Shown here piece after piece: positions 20,847 through 32,987 of a stretch of DNA of 64,000 nucleotides. This stretch comes from Serendipita indica DSM 11827 (lineage: Eukaryota > Basidiomycota > Agaricomycetes > Sebacinales > Serendipitaceae). The DNA lies in the NCBI GenBank assembly GCA_910890315.1, contig CAJVGD010000015.1:1-64000 (forward strand), written 5' to 3'. The position numbers were made by a program, and so were the translations under genes. The notes beneath the pieces were generated by a model. That model was given only the letters and a program-made list of their open reading frames with translations. It did not search any database and was not told where the DNA came from. How positions within the stretch are numbered: position 1 is the stretch's first letter; each line of letters opens with the position of its first letter.

Positions 20847-23800
20847 ATGTCGACCCAAAAGTCAGCCAAGGACAATAAATGGCACAGATTTATGAATTTA
20901 TTTGGTTCCTCATCTTCACATCCCCCGACAAGCAAGAAACGCCAAGTATACAACACGGCCAATGTCGGCCTCGACATAGTAGCCAATATTGCCGAGGGAT
21001 CAGACATTCTCGCTCCTCTAAAGGCAGCTTGTCGAACAACAAAGTCAATTCTTGAAGTTGCGCAGGCACGTTGGCGAAACCGGCAAGGCATTTATCTGAC
21101 AATACGATAGGCGACAGAGAACAACCAAGAGGAATGGACCGAGCTAACAGGACGTGTGAAAGGATACATGTCCACAATCGAGGAACAAATAGCGTTATTT
21201 GAGACATATCCTCCAGAAGACATGGCCGTTAACGAGGCGTTCAAACGGCCGCTCGCCCACTATGTCAAGTATGTGCACATTCCAAGTTTGCTTCGGTAGG
21301 CTGAGCGATGCAGATGCCTCGAAGACATGCACGATAAGGTTGTCAATCTAGAGGAGAAACGTCGCCTCGACAAGCATGCCTTTTCTAAAGCAATCATCAA
21401 AGTCAAAATTGATGCGGAGGAGATTCTTAAAATCAATCGGGATATCGAGGATCGGCATGGCCAATTCATGGTACGAGCCTTCATCCATCCTATTCACGAG
21501 TTCACTGCATACACAGGGTGCATTGGGACTTTTTACCGCATTGCGTATTCAAAGCGTCGAGCGGAATACCACGGTTATCAAGGCTGACGTTGAGGCCACC
21601 AAGGCAAACATGAAAACCGTCCTGACAGACGGTAAGACTAGAGTTTCGTATGGGACATGCTTACTTAGTATTTCAAGTTGAATCCGCCGCAATACTTCAG
21701 CTACCAACGGTAGCTTTTGTCGCATCCTCTGTCCATAGGGCCTGTCTGACAGGAACACGCGATGCTGTTCTTCAGACCATCTGGCACTGGGCCGACGATG
21801 CCACGTCGGAGAAGCCAATATTCTGGCTCTGCGATATCGCTGGGTCCGGCAAATCCACAGTCGCCATGTCTGCAGCAGATGCTTGGAGGAACGAGGGAGT
21901 GTTAGGTGGCCAATTCTTCTTCTCTCTTACAAGCAGCGAAGGATCGTCCACCGACAAGTTCTGCTCCACGATAGCAAGAGACCTTGTCGACTACATACCC
22001 AAGCTTGCGCCGCACGTCGCCGGAGCCGTGAAGCGGCATCCTTCGTTCATGCGAAGCTCTCTCCAAGAGCAGTTCCGAATGCTCGTCATCGATCCTCTTC
22101 ATCATCTTCAAGGACGTGTCATTCTCGTCATCGACGCTCTTGACGAATGTCAATCTGGATCGCAGAGAAGAGAGCTTGTCGAAATGCTATCTACAGCTGT
22201 TCGAGAAGCAAAGAACCTCAAGATATTCATGACGAGTCGACCAGACCCTGTGATCCAAGCAGTCTTGGGGTCGCTTTCAATCAAGTCCAAGCTGGAAGAC
22301 CGCCTGCACGATGTTCATCATCGTGATAACATCGATGATATTGCAATTTACATACACAAGGAGCTAAACGACGTGCTGCCGGAGGCCAAGAGGCTGAGAC
22401 TGGTTGAGAAAGCCAATGGATTGTTCATTTGGGCAAGCACCGCATGTCGAATGCTCAGTAGCGAAACTACATTAGACTTGCCGGAAAGCATCTATGATCG
22501 TCTAATTTCAGTGGACCAGACTGGAGAGATAGACGACGTTTACAAGCTCGTTTTCGAGCGTATGGACCCCAAATCCCACACAATCATGTCCAGCATGCTC
22601 GCCTTGCTGCTTGCTGCATTCGAGCCACTCAGCACCGATGACTTGGACGACATCTTCAAGAACCTTGGGCTCAAGTGGAGTTCCAGGGCACTGGTACAGA
22701 ACCTAGGAAGTGTGCTCAGTGTAAACCCAAGTACAAACTTGGTCCAATTCCGCCATCCTACCCTTGTCGAATACCTTGGACGGTGTTCCCTCGCCTCAGC
22801 TCCCGACAAACCCAATACACTCCATCTCGACGTGACCAAGGCGCATGGTCAGGCCGCATCATGGTGTCTCAAACGACTCATATCGCGGACTGATGGACTT
22901 AAGTTTAATATATGTCAACTCGAGTCATCTTTCTACCTCAATAGAGAGATCCTAAACCTCAAGACGAGGATATCGAGACTCATTCCAAAGGCGCTTCGAT
23001 ATGCCAGCTCTCACTGGTTGTTCCATGTGGCGGAAACTGATGACACATGGCGATCCATGGTCAAGAGGGAACTTCAACAGATTATTCAAGCTCCACACGT
23101 GCTATACTGGATGGAAGTCCTGAGCTTCACTGGGGGTGTGCCACGAGCAATAGCTGGCCTTCGAGCTATTAGACGCCACACAGGGGTAAGTCGCTGATCC
23201 AACAAATTCAACACTTACACAACAGACAGCCCGAAATGTGGGATAAAGCCAGCATGGACCAAATTCGACGATTTATAATGACATTTTCGGTACCCATTCA
23301 AGAGAGCGCGCCACATATTTACATTTCTGCACTGCCATTTGCCCCTATAAAGTCCATATTACATATAGAGGGTGCAAAAAGATACAGAAACCTTCTTCGC
23401 GTAGCAGAAGGCCTCGAGGAGATGTATTCTGGGCTCCCAAGTAGTCTTCGAGGTCACGAATCCGCGGTCAACACCGTCGGATTCTCGCCAGACGGCTCAC
23501 AGATCGTGTCTGGCTCGTACGACAAGACAATTCGATTGTGGGACGCAGCAACTGGTCAGGCTGTGGGAGAGCCACTCCGAGGACATGAAGATTGGGTCAC
23601 GGCCGTCGGATTCTCGCCAGACGGCTCACAGATTGTGTCTGGCTCGTACGACAAGACAATTCGATTGTGGGACGCGGCAACTGGTCAGGCTGTGGGAGAG
23701 CCACTCCGAGGTCATGATGGCAGGGTCAGCGCCGTCGGATTCTCGCCAGACGGCTCACAGATTGTGTCTGGCTCGCACGACAAGACAATTCGATTGTGGG

Positions 23801-25599
23801 ACGCGGCAACTGGTCAGGCTGTGGGAAAGCCACTCCGAGGTCATGAATCCGTAGTCGTGGCCGTCGGATTCTCGCCAGACGGCTCACAGATTGTGTCTGG
23901 CTCGTCCGACAAGACAATTCGATTGTGGGACGCGGCAACTGGTCAGGCTGTGGGAGAGCCACTCCGAGGACATGAAGATTGGGTCACGGCCGTCGGATTC
24001 TCGCCAGACGGCTCACAGATTGTGTCTGGCTCGTACGACAAGACAATTCGATTGTGGGACGCGGCAACTGGTCAGGCTGTGGGAGAGCCACTCCGAGGAC
24101 ATGAAGGCAGGGTCACGGCCGTCGGATTCTCGCCAGACGGCTCACAGATTGTGTCTGGCTCGCACGACAAGACAATTCGATTGTGGGACGCGGCAACTGG
24201 TCAGGCTGTGGGAGAGCCACTCCGAGGACATGAAGGCAGGGTCACGGCCGTCGGATTCTCGCCAGACGGCTCACAGATTGTGTCTGGCTCGTACGACAAC
24301 ACAATTCGATTGTGGGACGCAGCAACTGGTCAGGCTGTGGGAGAGCCACTCCGAGGACATAAAGACGCGGTCACGGCCGTCGGATTCTCGCCAGACGGCT
24401 CACAGATTGTGTCTGGCTCGTACGACAAGACAATTCGATTGTGGGACGCGGCAACTGGTCAGGCTGTGGGAGAGCCACTCCGAGGTCATGAAGGCAGGGT
24501 CAGCGCCGTCGGATTGTCACCAGACGGCTCACAGATTGTGTCTGGCTCGTGGGACAACACAATTCGATTGTGGGACGCGGCAACTGGTCAGGCTGTGGGA
24601 GAGCCACTCCGAGGACATGAAGATTGGGTCACGGCCGTCGGATTCTCGCCAGACGGCTCACAGATTGTGTCTGGCTCGTACGACAAGACAATTCGATTGT
24701 GGGACGCAGTAACTGGTCAGGCTGTGGGAGAGCCACTCCGAGGACATGAAGATGGGGTCAGCGCCGTCGGATTCTCGCCAGACGGCTCACAGATTGTGTC
24801 TGGCTCGTACGACAAGACAATTCGATTGTGGGACGCGGCAACTGGTCAGGCTGTGGGAGAGCCACTCCGAGGTCATGAAGGCAGGGTCAGCGCCGTCGGA
24901 TTCTCGCCAGACGGCTCACAGATTGTGTCTGGCTCGCACGACAAGACAATTCGATTGTGGGACGCGGCAACTGGTCAGGCTGTGGGAGAGCCACTCCGAG
25001 GACATGAAGATGGGGTCATGGCCGTCGGATTCTCGCCAGACGGCTCACAGATTGTGTCTGGCTCGCACGACGAGACAATTCGATTGTGGGACGCGGCAAC
25101 TGGTCAGGCTGTGGGAGAGCCACTCCGAGGTCATGAATCCGTGGTCATGGCCGTCGGATTCTCGCCAGACGGCTCACAGATTGTGTCTGGCTCGTACGAC
25201 AAGACAATTCGATTATGGAATACAGAAACTGGTAAGTTCAACCCGGCTTGTCTTCGAGATCGTGACGCGACCCGATAAATAGCATTGGGTGCAAAAGCGA
25301 ATACCTCCGACCAGGATGATACAGAGTCTGTATATTCAGGTCTCAGCAAAGATCTACAGGGCACTCCGCTCCAAATCGTTGTGCCTGGATTCAATCAGTG
25401 CTCACTTTCGCTCGATGGCTGGGTACATTCTTCCGGCAAACGTCTCTTCTGGGTACCTCCAGACAATCGACGGGGACTAAAGTATCCGTACCGCCTGACA
25501 ATTCCGACCAGCGCTCCATTCCGTGTGACGAAACTTGATTTCACTAATTTCCAATGTGGCTCCTCTTGGACAAAGGTTCGAACAGACGCGTGCTCGTGA
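20847..25599 (+). CDS. NLR-type STAND protein: helical N-terminus, NACHT, 14 WD40 repeats, C-terminal cap
   Basis: A NOD-like receptor, a family that in fungi controls non-self recognition and cell death. Seven exons (20847-21065, 21111-21268, 21314-21470, 21517-21631, 21678-23185, 23230-25231, 25283-25599) add up to 4,476 nt, 1,491 residues, with no stop. The first intron is of GC-AG type. The N-terminal ~230 residues are helical with SDILAPLKAAC, resembling MLKL/HeLo-like four-helix domains of agaricomycete NLRs. The NACHT has Walker A DIAGSGKST and Walker B ILVIDALDEC. Then come 14 WD40 units of exactly 43 residues (two seven-bladed propellers' worth), and a cap with LSLDGWVHSSGKRLFWVPPD ending at 25,599. 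The nearly identical repeats suggest continuing homogenisation. The ligand is unknown. Start choice: first ATG in frame with the splice chain; a second in-frame ATG lies 48 bp upstream. Confidence 0.93.
23446..25230 (+). repeat. 14 tandem 129-bp WD40 repeats
   Basis: Thirteen full units and a slightly diverged last one, starting LRGH and built around VGFSPDGSQIVSGS and DKTIRLWDAATGQAVG. Most of each unit is invariant at DNA level. Changes concentrate in unit positions 5-7, 9, 25 and 27 (residues after LRGH, the residue before AVG, and the two around the D after SGS). Confidence 0.97.
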
Positions 25600-25625
25600 T
25601 TTGCTATGACTGGTATCACTGTATC

Positions 25626-25654
25626 CCCTTCCCTCCACTTCGTTACGGTCAGGG
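25626..25654. repeat. Inverted 29-bp near-identical repeat, right copy
   Basis: Reverse-complement partner of 19,260-19,288 with one mismatch. It lies just 27 bp after the NLR stop codon. Confidence 0.8.
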
Positions 25655-25799
25655 TCTTGTTCTCGTTTGCCAGGAACGCGCCCGTGCTTGTCCGTACAAA
25701 ATTTTGCATCAATTGCGTTTGTTCCCCTGAGCCTTGGCTACTGGAAGTTTTTGATTAGAAGCCGTATTACTGAGCTAAGCCGCGGGTGGCCATGTGCCA

Positions 25800-26200
25800 T
25801 TGTCTCAAGTGCTTTTGTCCGAAACTTGGACATTTTTTCTGCTGAGCCCCATGCCCGTTCCTGATCTTTCCGAGTTCTGTGCAACCCTTACGAGTGCAGA
25901 TCGCTCATTCCTTCTCAATCCGCCTCGGTGGCTCGATTTTGTTGTGGCCCAGATGGCGAGCCACTTTTTCGCCCATCGCACAGTAATCAGGCGATCATTG
26001 CCTATCGTCAACGACTATTCCTGCTTGCTGACAGGGCAGGTGTTCCCATACCAAATGCACCTATCCTTTCTGCAGCTCGTAGAGTTCACCTCCTGTTCAA
26101 CGTCCATGGTCGACTGCAGCATATTGGTCGATTTATCGCCGAGAAATATGCGCTTCAACTCTCTGGTCTGTTTATTTTTATTCCCAGAATAGTCTGACAT
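25800..26200 (+). pseudogene. Unidentified coding fragment, copy B
   Basis: The partner of copy A. DRSFLLNPPRWLDF is in one frame near 25,900-25,940, and GPDGEPLF...YRQRLFLLADRAGVPIPNAP...RLQHIGRFIAEKYALQ is in the next, so there is a frame slip or unseen intron between them. A GT-AG intron may follow near 26,165-26,206. It is followed by the helicase tail. Family unknown. Confidence 0.4.
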
Positions 26201-26377
26201 CCTCCAGGTGTCCCTGCGCATGATACCCGCATCAATTTCTCAGAGTACGTCCCCTTCTCCATGTCTACTAACCTCCTCGACCATACAGATTCTTCTGGTG
26301 AGTAAAGCTGTACTGTTCTATGGGCCTGTGCTCACCGTTTCGTATAGTCTGCCACAGTACTGCTTCACAATAAACCA

Positions 26378-26952
26378 GTGCCTGTACTGACGCTCGCTGC
26401 ATCTCTGCGTGCCTCTGAACACTATATGATAAATGATATACCGATGAAGAATTCTATGCGTTGTGATGATACCGTTATACCTGCTACATCGTTTGCACGT
26501 CCAGATCGTCCCGTTTTACCCATTATATCGCATCGATGTAAACCTGTTGAAACCGGCGCGCCACCTATCGACCTCAACGAAACGAGTACATGGTTGCATG
26601 AACTAAATGTGCTTGACTCTCCGTCCGTGTCGACGTCTTCACATGCCCGCTTAGTGCCCAGCCCAGAGCCTCTTCGTTCATTTGTGGAAGACATGACCCC
26701 GACTGCCTTTAGATTTCTAAACTCTGAGTGCAAGGCGCACATGTGATGCTCTCGCGCGTCAAAACTATCGATGGAATTGCCATTCTTCGACCTTTCCGAC
26801 GCGAAAGGATTGAGAAGCGACTTTCTCAACAGCTTCGGACTGAGTTTGAACGACTCCAACAACTCGATAAACAGACGTCGCTTCGCTATGCCCGAATACT
26901 GAGAAGTATGGAAGAAAATATGTTGGTCGATGATGCTGGTGAGCACTCTTGA
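26378..26952 (+). pseudogene. C-terminal remnant of a PIF1/Helitron-type helicase
   Basis: The block AHVMLSRVKTIDGIAILRPF followed by RTEFERLQQLDKQT corresponds to the last conserved motif (motif VI region, usually xVxLSRVxxxxGLxxLRPF) and C-terminal helix of the PIF1-like helicases found in fungal genomes and in Helitron rolling-circle transposons. Only this tail remains. The open stretch before it (26,378-26,746) is in another frame and lacks Walker motifs. The stop is at 26,950-26,952. Whether it derives from a Helitron or a host-like PIF1 paralogue cannot be told without the Rep or N-terminal parts. Confidence 0.6.
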
Positions 26953-27365
26953 GGACTTCCTGACTGTGACACTTTTAAATATATAGAATGGCTTGCTATC
27001 TAGCGAGATCCTCTCTCTTGCTTTGCATTGGAAATTGAAATGTACATCAATAAACAGGTCATCCGGAATTGTCTGATCAAAAGTATTAGTTGCAGCTCAT
27101 CGTTGATATGGTCATGTGGTAACTAGATGTACTCGGTTCAAATATTCTCTGTAGAATTGCGGTGTACAATATGATCGGTCAGGGTTCGCCCGGAGGGCCC
27201 TGCAATCCGTATTGAGCGTCTCGCCCAATCGAGACAGGCCGCGAGTTCAGTAAATCAGAATCCAGAATAATATCAATGGTCTCAGCATGTATTTCCTTCC
27301 ATACTACTGCAGCAATTAGAAATTCTGTCAGCACGACTGACTAGAGCTTTGGTCGTAAGTTAAAT
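26953..27365. other. Gap, nothing recognised
   Basis: AT-richer stretch between the helicase remnant and the 3' end of the MFS transporter. No open stretch of interest. Confidence 0.5.
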
Positions 27366-29921
27366 TCATAAGTTTGTAGCCTGTCCCTCCTTTGTTTCTA
27401 CCGCTTCCACCCTCGATGCATATCGAGACTTTTCATTCTTCTCCATATTCACGTCGGCACCATTAGCGTGCCCTTTCTCCAGATCGTTTGAAGAAGGTGG
27501 GGTGGCGGATCTTTCTTGTTCTTCTGCGTCTCCAGCTTTCTTAGGGTCTTCTCCTTTCTTGATTTGTCTCTTGAGCGAGTACGCACGTACAGGAAGGACA
27601 AGGAGGAGCCCGACAAAGCAAATTGCGCAATAGACGATCCTATATCCATTAGCTCGGATTATCCATTGGGGGAAAAGAGTAGACAAACCAGATGAGCGCA
27701 ATGGACCGGGTATATGCATGCAGAACTTGGTCTCGCAATTCCGGTGGCTGAATCTCATGTAGACCCTGAACGTTGTTTGTCATCCCATAAGAACCGGGAT
27801 TGTAGCCTTCAATACGTGGCAGGCGCCGTCGCAGTCCTGATTGATAGACAGCCTATGTAAAAGTTGAGCCTTGTTTGATCATTTGAACGTGCAAAAAGCC
27901 TTACATTTCCAACAGATAGCCCAATAGTTCCACCAAGGAATCGGAGAAGCGATAAAGTTGATGTCGAGGTAGCCATGTCTTTGAGGGGCATAGCAGCCTG
28001 GAGTGCGATCAAGGGAACGGGGAAGAGCGGTCCTACACCAATTGCTGCCACAAGCAATAGTACAACTTGGACACCAACAGATGTCTTGTTGTCAAGGAGA
28101 TAGAACAGGCCCATGCCGAGCGTCGTCACAACCTAGGACTGGTAAGATGGACATAGTGCGACACTATGAAAGACAAACCCAGGATGCCCAAAGAGTAGGT
28201 CTGTAGGAACCCGTACGTGATACAATCTGGCCACCAACAATGGCAAAGATTGCGCCTCCAAAGGAAAACGGTATCATCTTGATCCCAGCGTCTGTGGCGG
28301 ATGATCCCAGAACCTTGAATACGTTAGCTGTGACACTTTAAGGCAGGTAGACTCACCTGGAAGTAGTTTGGCAAGTAATATGACGCGCCTGTGAACGCAA
28401 AGAACTGGATGAAACTCGAGAGAAGGAGACCAGTTGTTGTTCTTGTTTGGAACAATCTTGGTGGGAAGATGGGCAGACGCTCCTTGAGATAGAATTCGTT
28501 GACGCCGCAGATGATAAAAAGAACACCGCCGACGACCAAAAGGGCGATTGTCTTTGCGTCTTTCCACGATGTTTCTGCATAGTTGAATCCGAGTAGGATG
28601 CACACAACGCCTCCAACCGCTAGAAGCAATCCGAGAAAGTCGAACTCTCGGACATAGGTCTTGAACGGCTTGCGCGGCGTTGGATTGAGCTATAGGCGTT
28701 GAATATATGCCAGTATTTCCTGGAATACACTCACGTTGAGGAACAGTGCAAGGAGAGCAATGGCAAAGCCACCAGTAGGGAGATTCTACAAAATGTCAGA
28801 TGCAACGAAGCCCGACGACAAGCCGCCCTCACCAGCCAAAAGATCCAGCGCCACGACGAGTGATCTGCCAATGCGCCACCGATCAATGGCCCGACGACTT
28901 GATTTTTGAGTTAATAATAGGAGCAAACAGAGGAAGGTAAAGACGACCAACCACTGGCAACACCTAGGCACGTCAGACAAGGGTAAAGGGAAGGAGGGGT
29001 GACTAACCCCATGTGGCTCCAATGAAGCCAATATATTTTCCTCGCTTCTCAAGAGTCGCTGTTGGAGATAATTAAAACACGTTCGCGCGACCATGACCCA
29101 ACTGACTGATGTCGGAGATAGTAATCTGGCAAAGCTGTAGAATCGATGAGAATACAAGCGCTTGAATAGCATATACTCGTACCTGTAGGGCGCCACCACC
29201 ACCAATACCCTGAACACCGCGAGAGATGCAAAGCCAGAGCATCGACTTGGCCGCACCACATAGTGCAGATCCAAGCAAAAAGGTCAAAATACAGAAGAAG
29301 AGCGTTGGCTTTCGTCCCGTCATATCCTGGTCTGGTCAGCCATGGCCCAGAGTAACGATTCGCCCGCATACTGATAGAACACCATATAGAGGAGCACATG
29401 CTGCGCTCGTGAGTAGGTATGCCGTTCCAACCCATGCATATCCCGAAGCTCCATCTTTGATTGGTTAGAGACGACCCAAAGGCGACCCAAAAAGGGGTCG
29501 GGACGCGGGAAGGATAGACGACTTACTAAGGTCAGCAACAATTCTCGGCAATGCTGTTGCAACTAAGGCGATGTGTTAGTAATCGCCCTTTGACTTGAAT
29601 ACCCGAGCGATGGGTTCTTGCGGACGTCCGAGCCATCGAAAATGAGGTCAGATGTACGCACCAATTGTCTGGTCGAGAGCGGCCAGAAATACTGTCAAAA
29701 TGAATCCAGGAAAAACGAGGAGAAGGTTACTGGAGCAGACGTTAGTCGTCGACGACTCTTGATTCGGAGAGTATCAAATCATACTTGTGTGGAATCTCCT
29801 GAACTTCGTCCTTTTTCCATTCCTCTCCCGGTTTTCTTTTTCCCTTGACGTTTTCTTGTGAGCCTGCGAGCGTCTGCTCGAGTTCTGGACTCGACGGTGC
29901 TGCTTGGTGTTGGTCCGACAT
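27366..29921 (-). CDS. MFS drug:H+ antiporter (DHA family, 14-TM type)
   Basis: Plasma-membrane efflux pump for small toxic molecules. The ATG at 29,921 is followed by a hydrophilic N-terminus (MSDQHQAAPSSPELEQTLAG, then Lys/Glu rich) and, after an intron, the first helix NLLLVFPGFILTVFLAALDQ. The loop motif A variant MTGRKPTLFFC is near 29,320. Helices follow with ISRGVQGIGGGGALQV (motif C-like region), [61 protein letters not shown] and VLLLVAAIGVGPLFPVPLIAL. A charged cytoplasmic tail ends at 27,366. At least nine short introns interrupt it and the pieces join sensibly, so it looks intact. The motif order fits fungal DHA2-like multidrug or toxin exporters. No clustered biosynthetic genes point to a substrate. 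Confidence 0.85.
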
Positions 29922-30067
29922 TTGGAGACTGACGAGGAAGAGTCCAAAGTGCGCAAAAATAGATGGGTCTGGTGCTGATTCACTCTAAAGCCCGGCTTGT
30001 TTCGGCTACCTTAGCTAAGCAAAAGGTACCCAAATTTCAACTCCGCTACGACGCGCTGTCGTTGACG
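29922..30067. promoter_or_regulatory. 146-bp bidirectional promoter gap (MFS / kinesin)
   Basis: The start codons of the MFS pump (minus, 29,921) and the kinesin (plus, 30,068) are only 146 bp apart, so both promoters must overlap or lie inside the other's leader. No TATA box was seen. Confidence 0.5.
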
Positions 30068-32987
30068 ATGAGCAACAATCCCAGAAAATTCATGCCAGTG
30101 AGGAGAAATGGACAGCAAAACTCGAATAACACGGCCAGCGACAACGATGGACGCGCATCAGTCGCTTCCACAGCTTCTGGAACATCTGCTGGCTCGCTCG
30201 CGGGCCCAAGGATCCCCTTTTTGCCGTCTTCGCACTCGGGTACAACGACAATTCGAAACCAAATGAACGAACTGGCCAGATCGCGCTCAGTCGTCAAGCC
30301 ATTAGCCACTTCTACCTTGTTGGCGCGTCCCGTCTCGTCTCTTGGTGCATCAAGGAGTAGATCCCCTGTGAAGCCTCCTTCTAGTCCTACAAAGACGCGC
30401 AAAGTCGTCTTTGATAGTCCTGCCACCAGTCCAACAAAAATCAATGCTCGGGGTTTGCCAGGGGAAGAGGATGAAGAACCGTTCTCTCCTAGCCATTTAG
30501 TGGATGCTACGATCATCTCCGACATAGATCTCTCTGTAGATTTTGATCCCAACGAATTATCAAGGATGCTGGCCGACGAGCAAGCGCGCGAGGACGAAGC
30601 ACGCTCCGACGCGTTAGACAAGGTCCTTGTTTCTATCAGGTATGCATTATTACTCCCTATTATCTTCTCTCATATCGACGATAGAGTAAAGCCTATTAAT
30701 GATGACGAGGAGGCTTGGAAACCAGATACCGAAGAGGCAAAGATCATGATCAAGGGGCAGTACGCAAGAACTACTACGAGTGTCAACAATGAGTATAGAT
30801 ATGGTAAGCTCCTACCTGCTCGAAGCAGTCGCCTCCCTGACATTCTGTAGACAACGTCTTGGCCGGCTCAAATAACAAACTCGCTTATGAAGCCACTGCT
30901 CGTCGACATGTTCGTTCAGCTATGGAAGGATTCAACTCTGTCGTATTTGCATATGGGCAAACGGCCAGTGGAAAGACCTATACATTGGTATTGTCTCTTC
31001 GCAATTCCCAATCTCTCCGCTGACAAAAAAGCATAGAGTGGTACAGATGAAGATCCAGGTATCATCCCTCGGGCGATGCGAGATGTGTTTGGGTATATCA
31101 AAGCTACACCCGGCCGTGAATACCTTCTCCGAGCATCCTATCTGGAGATCTACAACGAGCAAATTCACGACCTCTTGGCACCAGGTATCGGAGTAGCGCG
31201 TGTGCCTGTCATGCTCCAAGGAACAGGGCTCAATGTGACCATGACACCCCTCAGGGAGGAGGTCGTCACCAGTCTTAAAGCCGTAAAGGAAGTAATGGAG
31301 CGTGGCGAGAGTAATCGACGCACAGCCAACACGGACTGGAATGAGCGCAGCAGTCGGTCACATTCGGTTTTCCGATTGGTGAGGGCCGACGCGGTCCAGA
31401 AGTTTTCGGTTGACTGACCCACACCAGGTGATTGAAAGTCGAGAGAGGACTGCCGAAGGCTCCACACCGAATCTGCCTTCTGCCTCCAGCAGTTCGAAGC
31501 TCCACGCCCCCGGTGCCAATGGTGTGCGCATGAGCGTTCTCGTAAGTCACATGGGTCGTATTTTTGTATTTTCTGACATCAGTAGTCTCTAATTGATCTC
31601 GCTGGGAGCGAGAAGGCAACATCGGATAAAGAGCGTGCCAAAGAGGGAAAGTACATCAACACAAGGTATGTTTATATGCTCTTCTGTATCGTTATCTTAT
31701 CTTATAGCCTGCTCACGCTCGGAACTGTTATCGGAACGCTGGCTGAAAACGCGTCAAAGGGGAAAAGGTATGTGAATAGATTCAAGGCTAGTTGTCTCAA
31801 TACCCTCCAGCGATCACGTTCCATTTCGAAACTCGAAACTTACAAGGATGCTTCAACCTTCTCTGTCTGGAGACGCGCGCATCTCCGTCATTTGCACCTT
31901 GAACCCGTCGCCATCCGCCGTCAGCGAATCTCTCAATACCCTGGGTTTCGCCTCGAGAGTGAAACGAGTATCAGTGGGTCCAGATCTGGCCTTGTAACTT
32001 CGTCTAACATGTTTCACTTGCCAGCTAAATGCTACAAAGAAGGAGATTGTCGATCATGAAGCCCTTCTCGAGAGATACCGCAAGGAGATTGATGAACTCA
32101 AGGCAAAACTGCGGGAAAAAGATGCCCAAGAACGCAAAGTAAATCGACGACTAAGCATGCGAGAGGTAAGTTTATGCCTCTTCACGCTGCACAATTTATA
32201 ACATGGTATACAGAAAGCAGATGAACACAGAGATAAGACGGATCTAAACTTGCGACTCCAGCAACTATCCAAGCTCATCTTGACAAGCCAATCCGTCGAT
32301 CTGCCTACCGAAACCGCAGGGAGCCCAACTAAGCTCGACTTTGATCTCACACCATACGAGCTACAAGAAGAGCTTCATAATGCACGGAAAAGGCTGGAAA
32401 TGCAGGAGACGCAAATACTCTCCCTTGAAGCGGCATTGGCAGCCCGTCCCGCGCTCGGCTCCGATGCACCGGAAACGGAAAAGGATAAACTCATTGCGGA
32501 GCTCCAGCAAACTAATCGTGAGCTTACTATTGTCGTACAAGGATACGAGGCAAACGTAGGCGAACCGTTGGTGGCTGTCAAGGAGGATGTGGAGAAAGAG
32601 TGGATCGATAAACTCAATGCACTCGAACATCAACTCGAGGAAAGTAAATCATGGGCTAAAGAGATGACCAAGGAGCTGGAAAGCGAAAAGCGGGTGTGTA
32701 TTGCCTTTATTGGATCAGGACTGTGGCTGACATTTATGTTCAAGGTCCGGCAGAGGTTGGAGGATGAGAAACGTGCACTCCTCTCATTTGTGACAGAGGT
32801 TGACGTGCACATGCGTGAGCGCACGTCCTACACTTCCTCTTTACCCCGCCTTGCGATTAGCACGCCACGGACCTCTTTAGGAAACCCAGAAAACAAACAA
32901 CGAAGCCTGGGCGCTGTCTTGATTGAAACGTCAAACGCTAGCTTTGGAACACTAGGTGATCTCAGAGAGGTGGAGGCGAAAGAGTAG
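30068..32987 (+). CDS. Kinesin-7 motor (Kip2/KipA/CENP-E type)
   Basis: Plus-end-directed microtubule motor; in fungi the Kip2/KipA group carries +TIP proteins and controls microtubule growth and polarity. A disordered Ser/Pro-rich N-terminus of about 190 residues is followed by the motor: P-loop GQTASGKTYT, LRASYLEIYNEQIHDLL, switch I NERSSRSHSVFRL, switch II DLAGSE, then FRNSKLTRMLQPSLSGDARI and LNTLGFASRVKRV. NTDWNERSSRSHSVFRLVIE in particular is kinesin-7-like. A coiled coil follows (EALLERYRKEIDELKAKLRE to the EEWIDKL region). About ten introns were traced; reading is continuous over each conserved block, including the spliced INT/SLLTLGTVIGTLAENASKGK region. A short tail ends at 32,987. 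Confidence 0.92.

Noticed and set aside
23585-25282. Repeated ORFs in other frames of the WD40 array (MCLARTTRQFDCGTRQLV...)
   Set aside because: Any frame of a 129-bp repeat without stop stays open; only one frame gives WD40 units.
26422-26946. 174-codon minus-strand ORF opposite the helicase tail
   Set aside because: It has no recognisable motif, while the plus strand carries the conserved helicase block.
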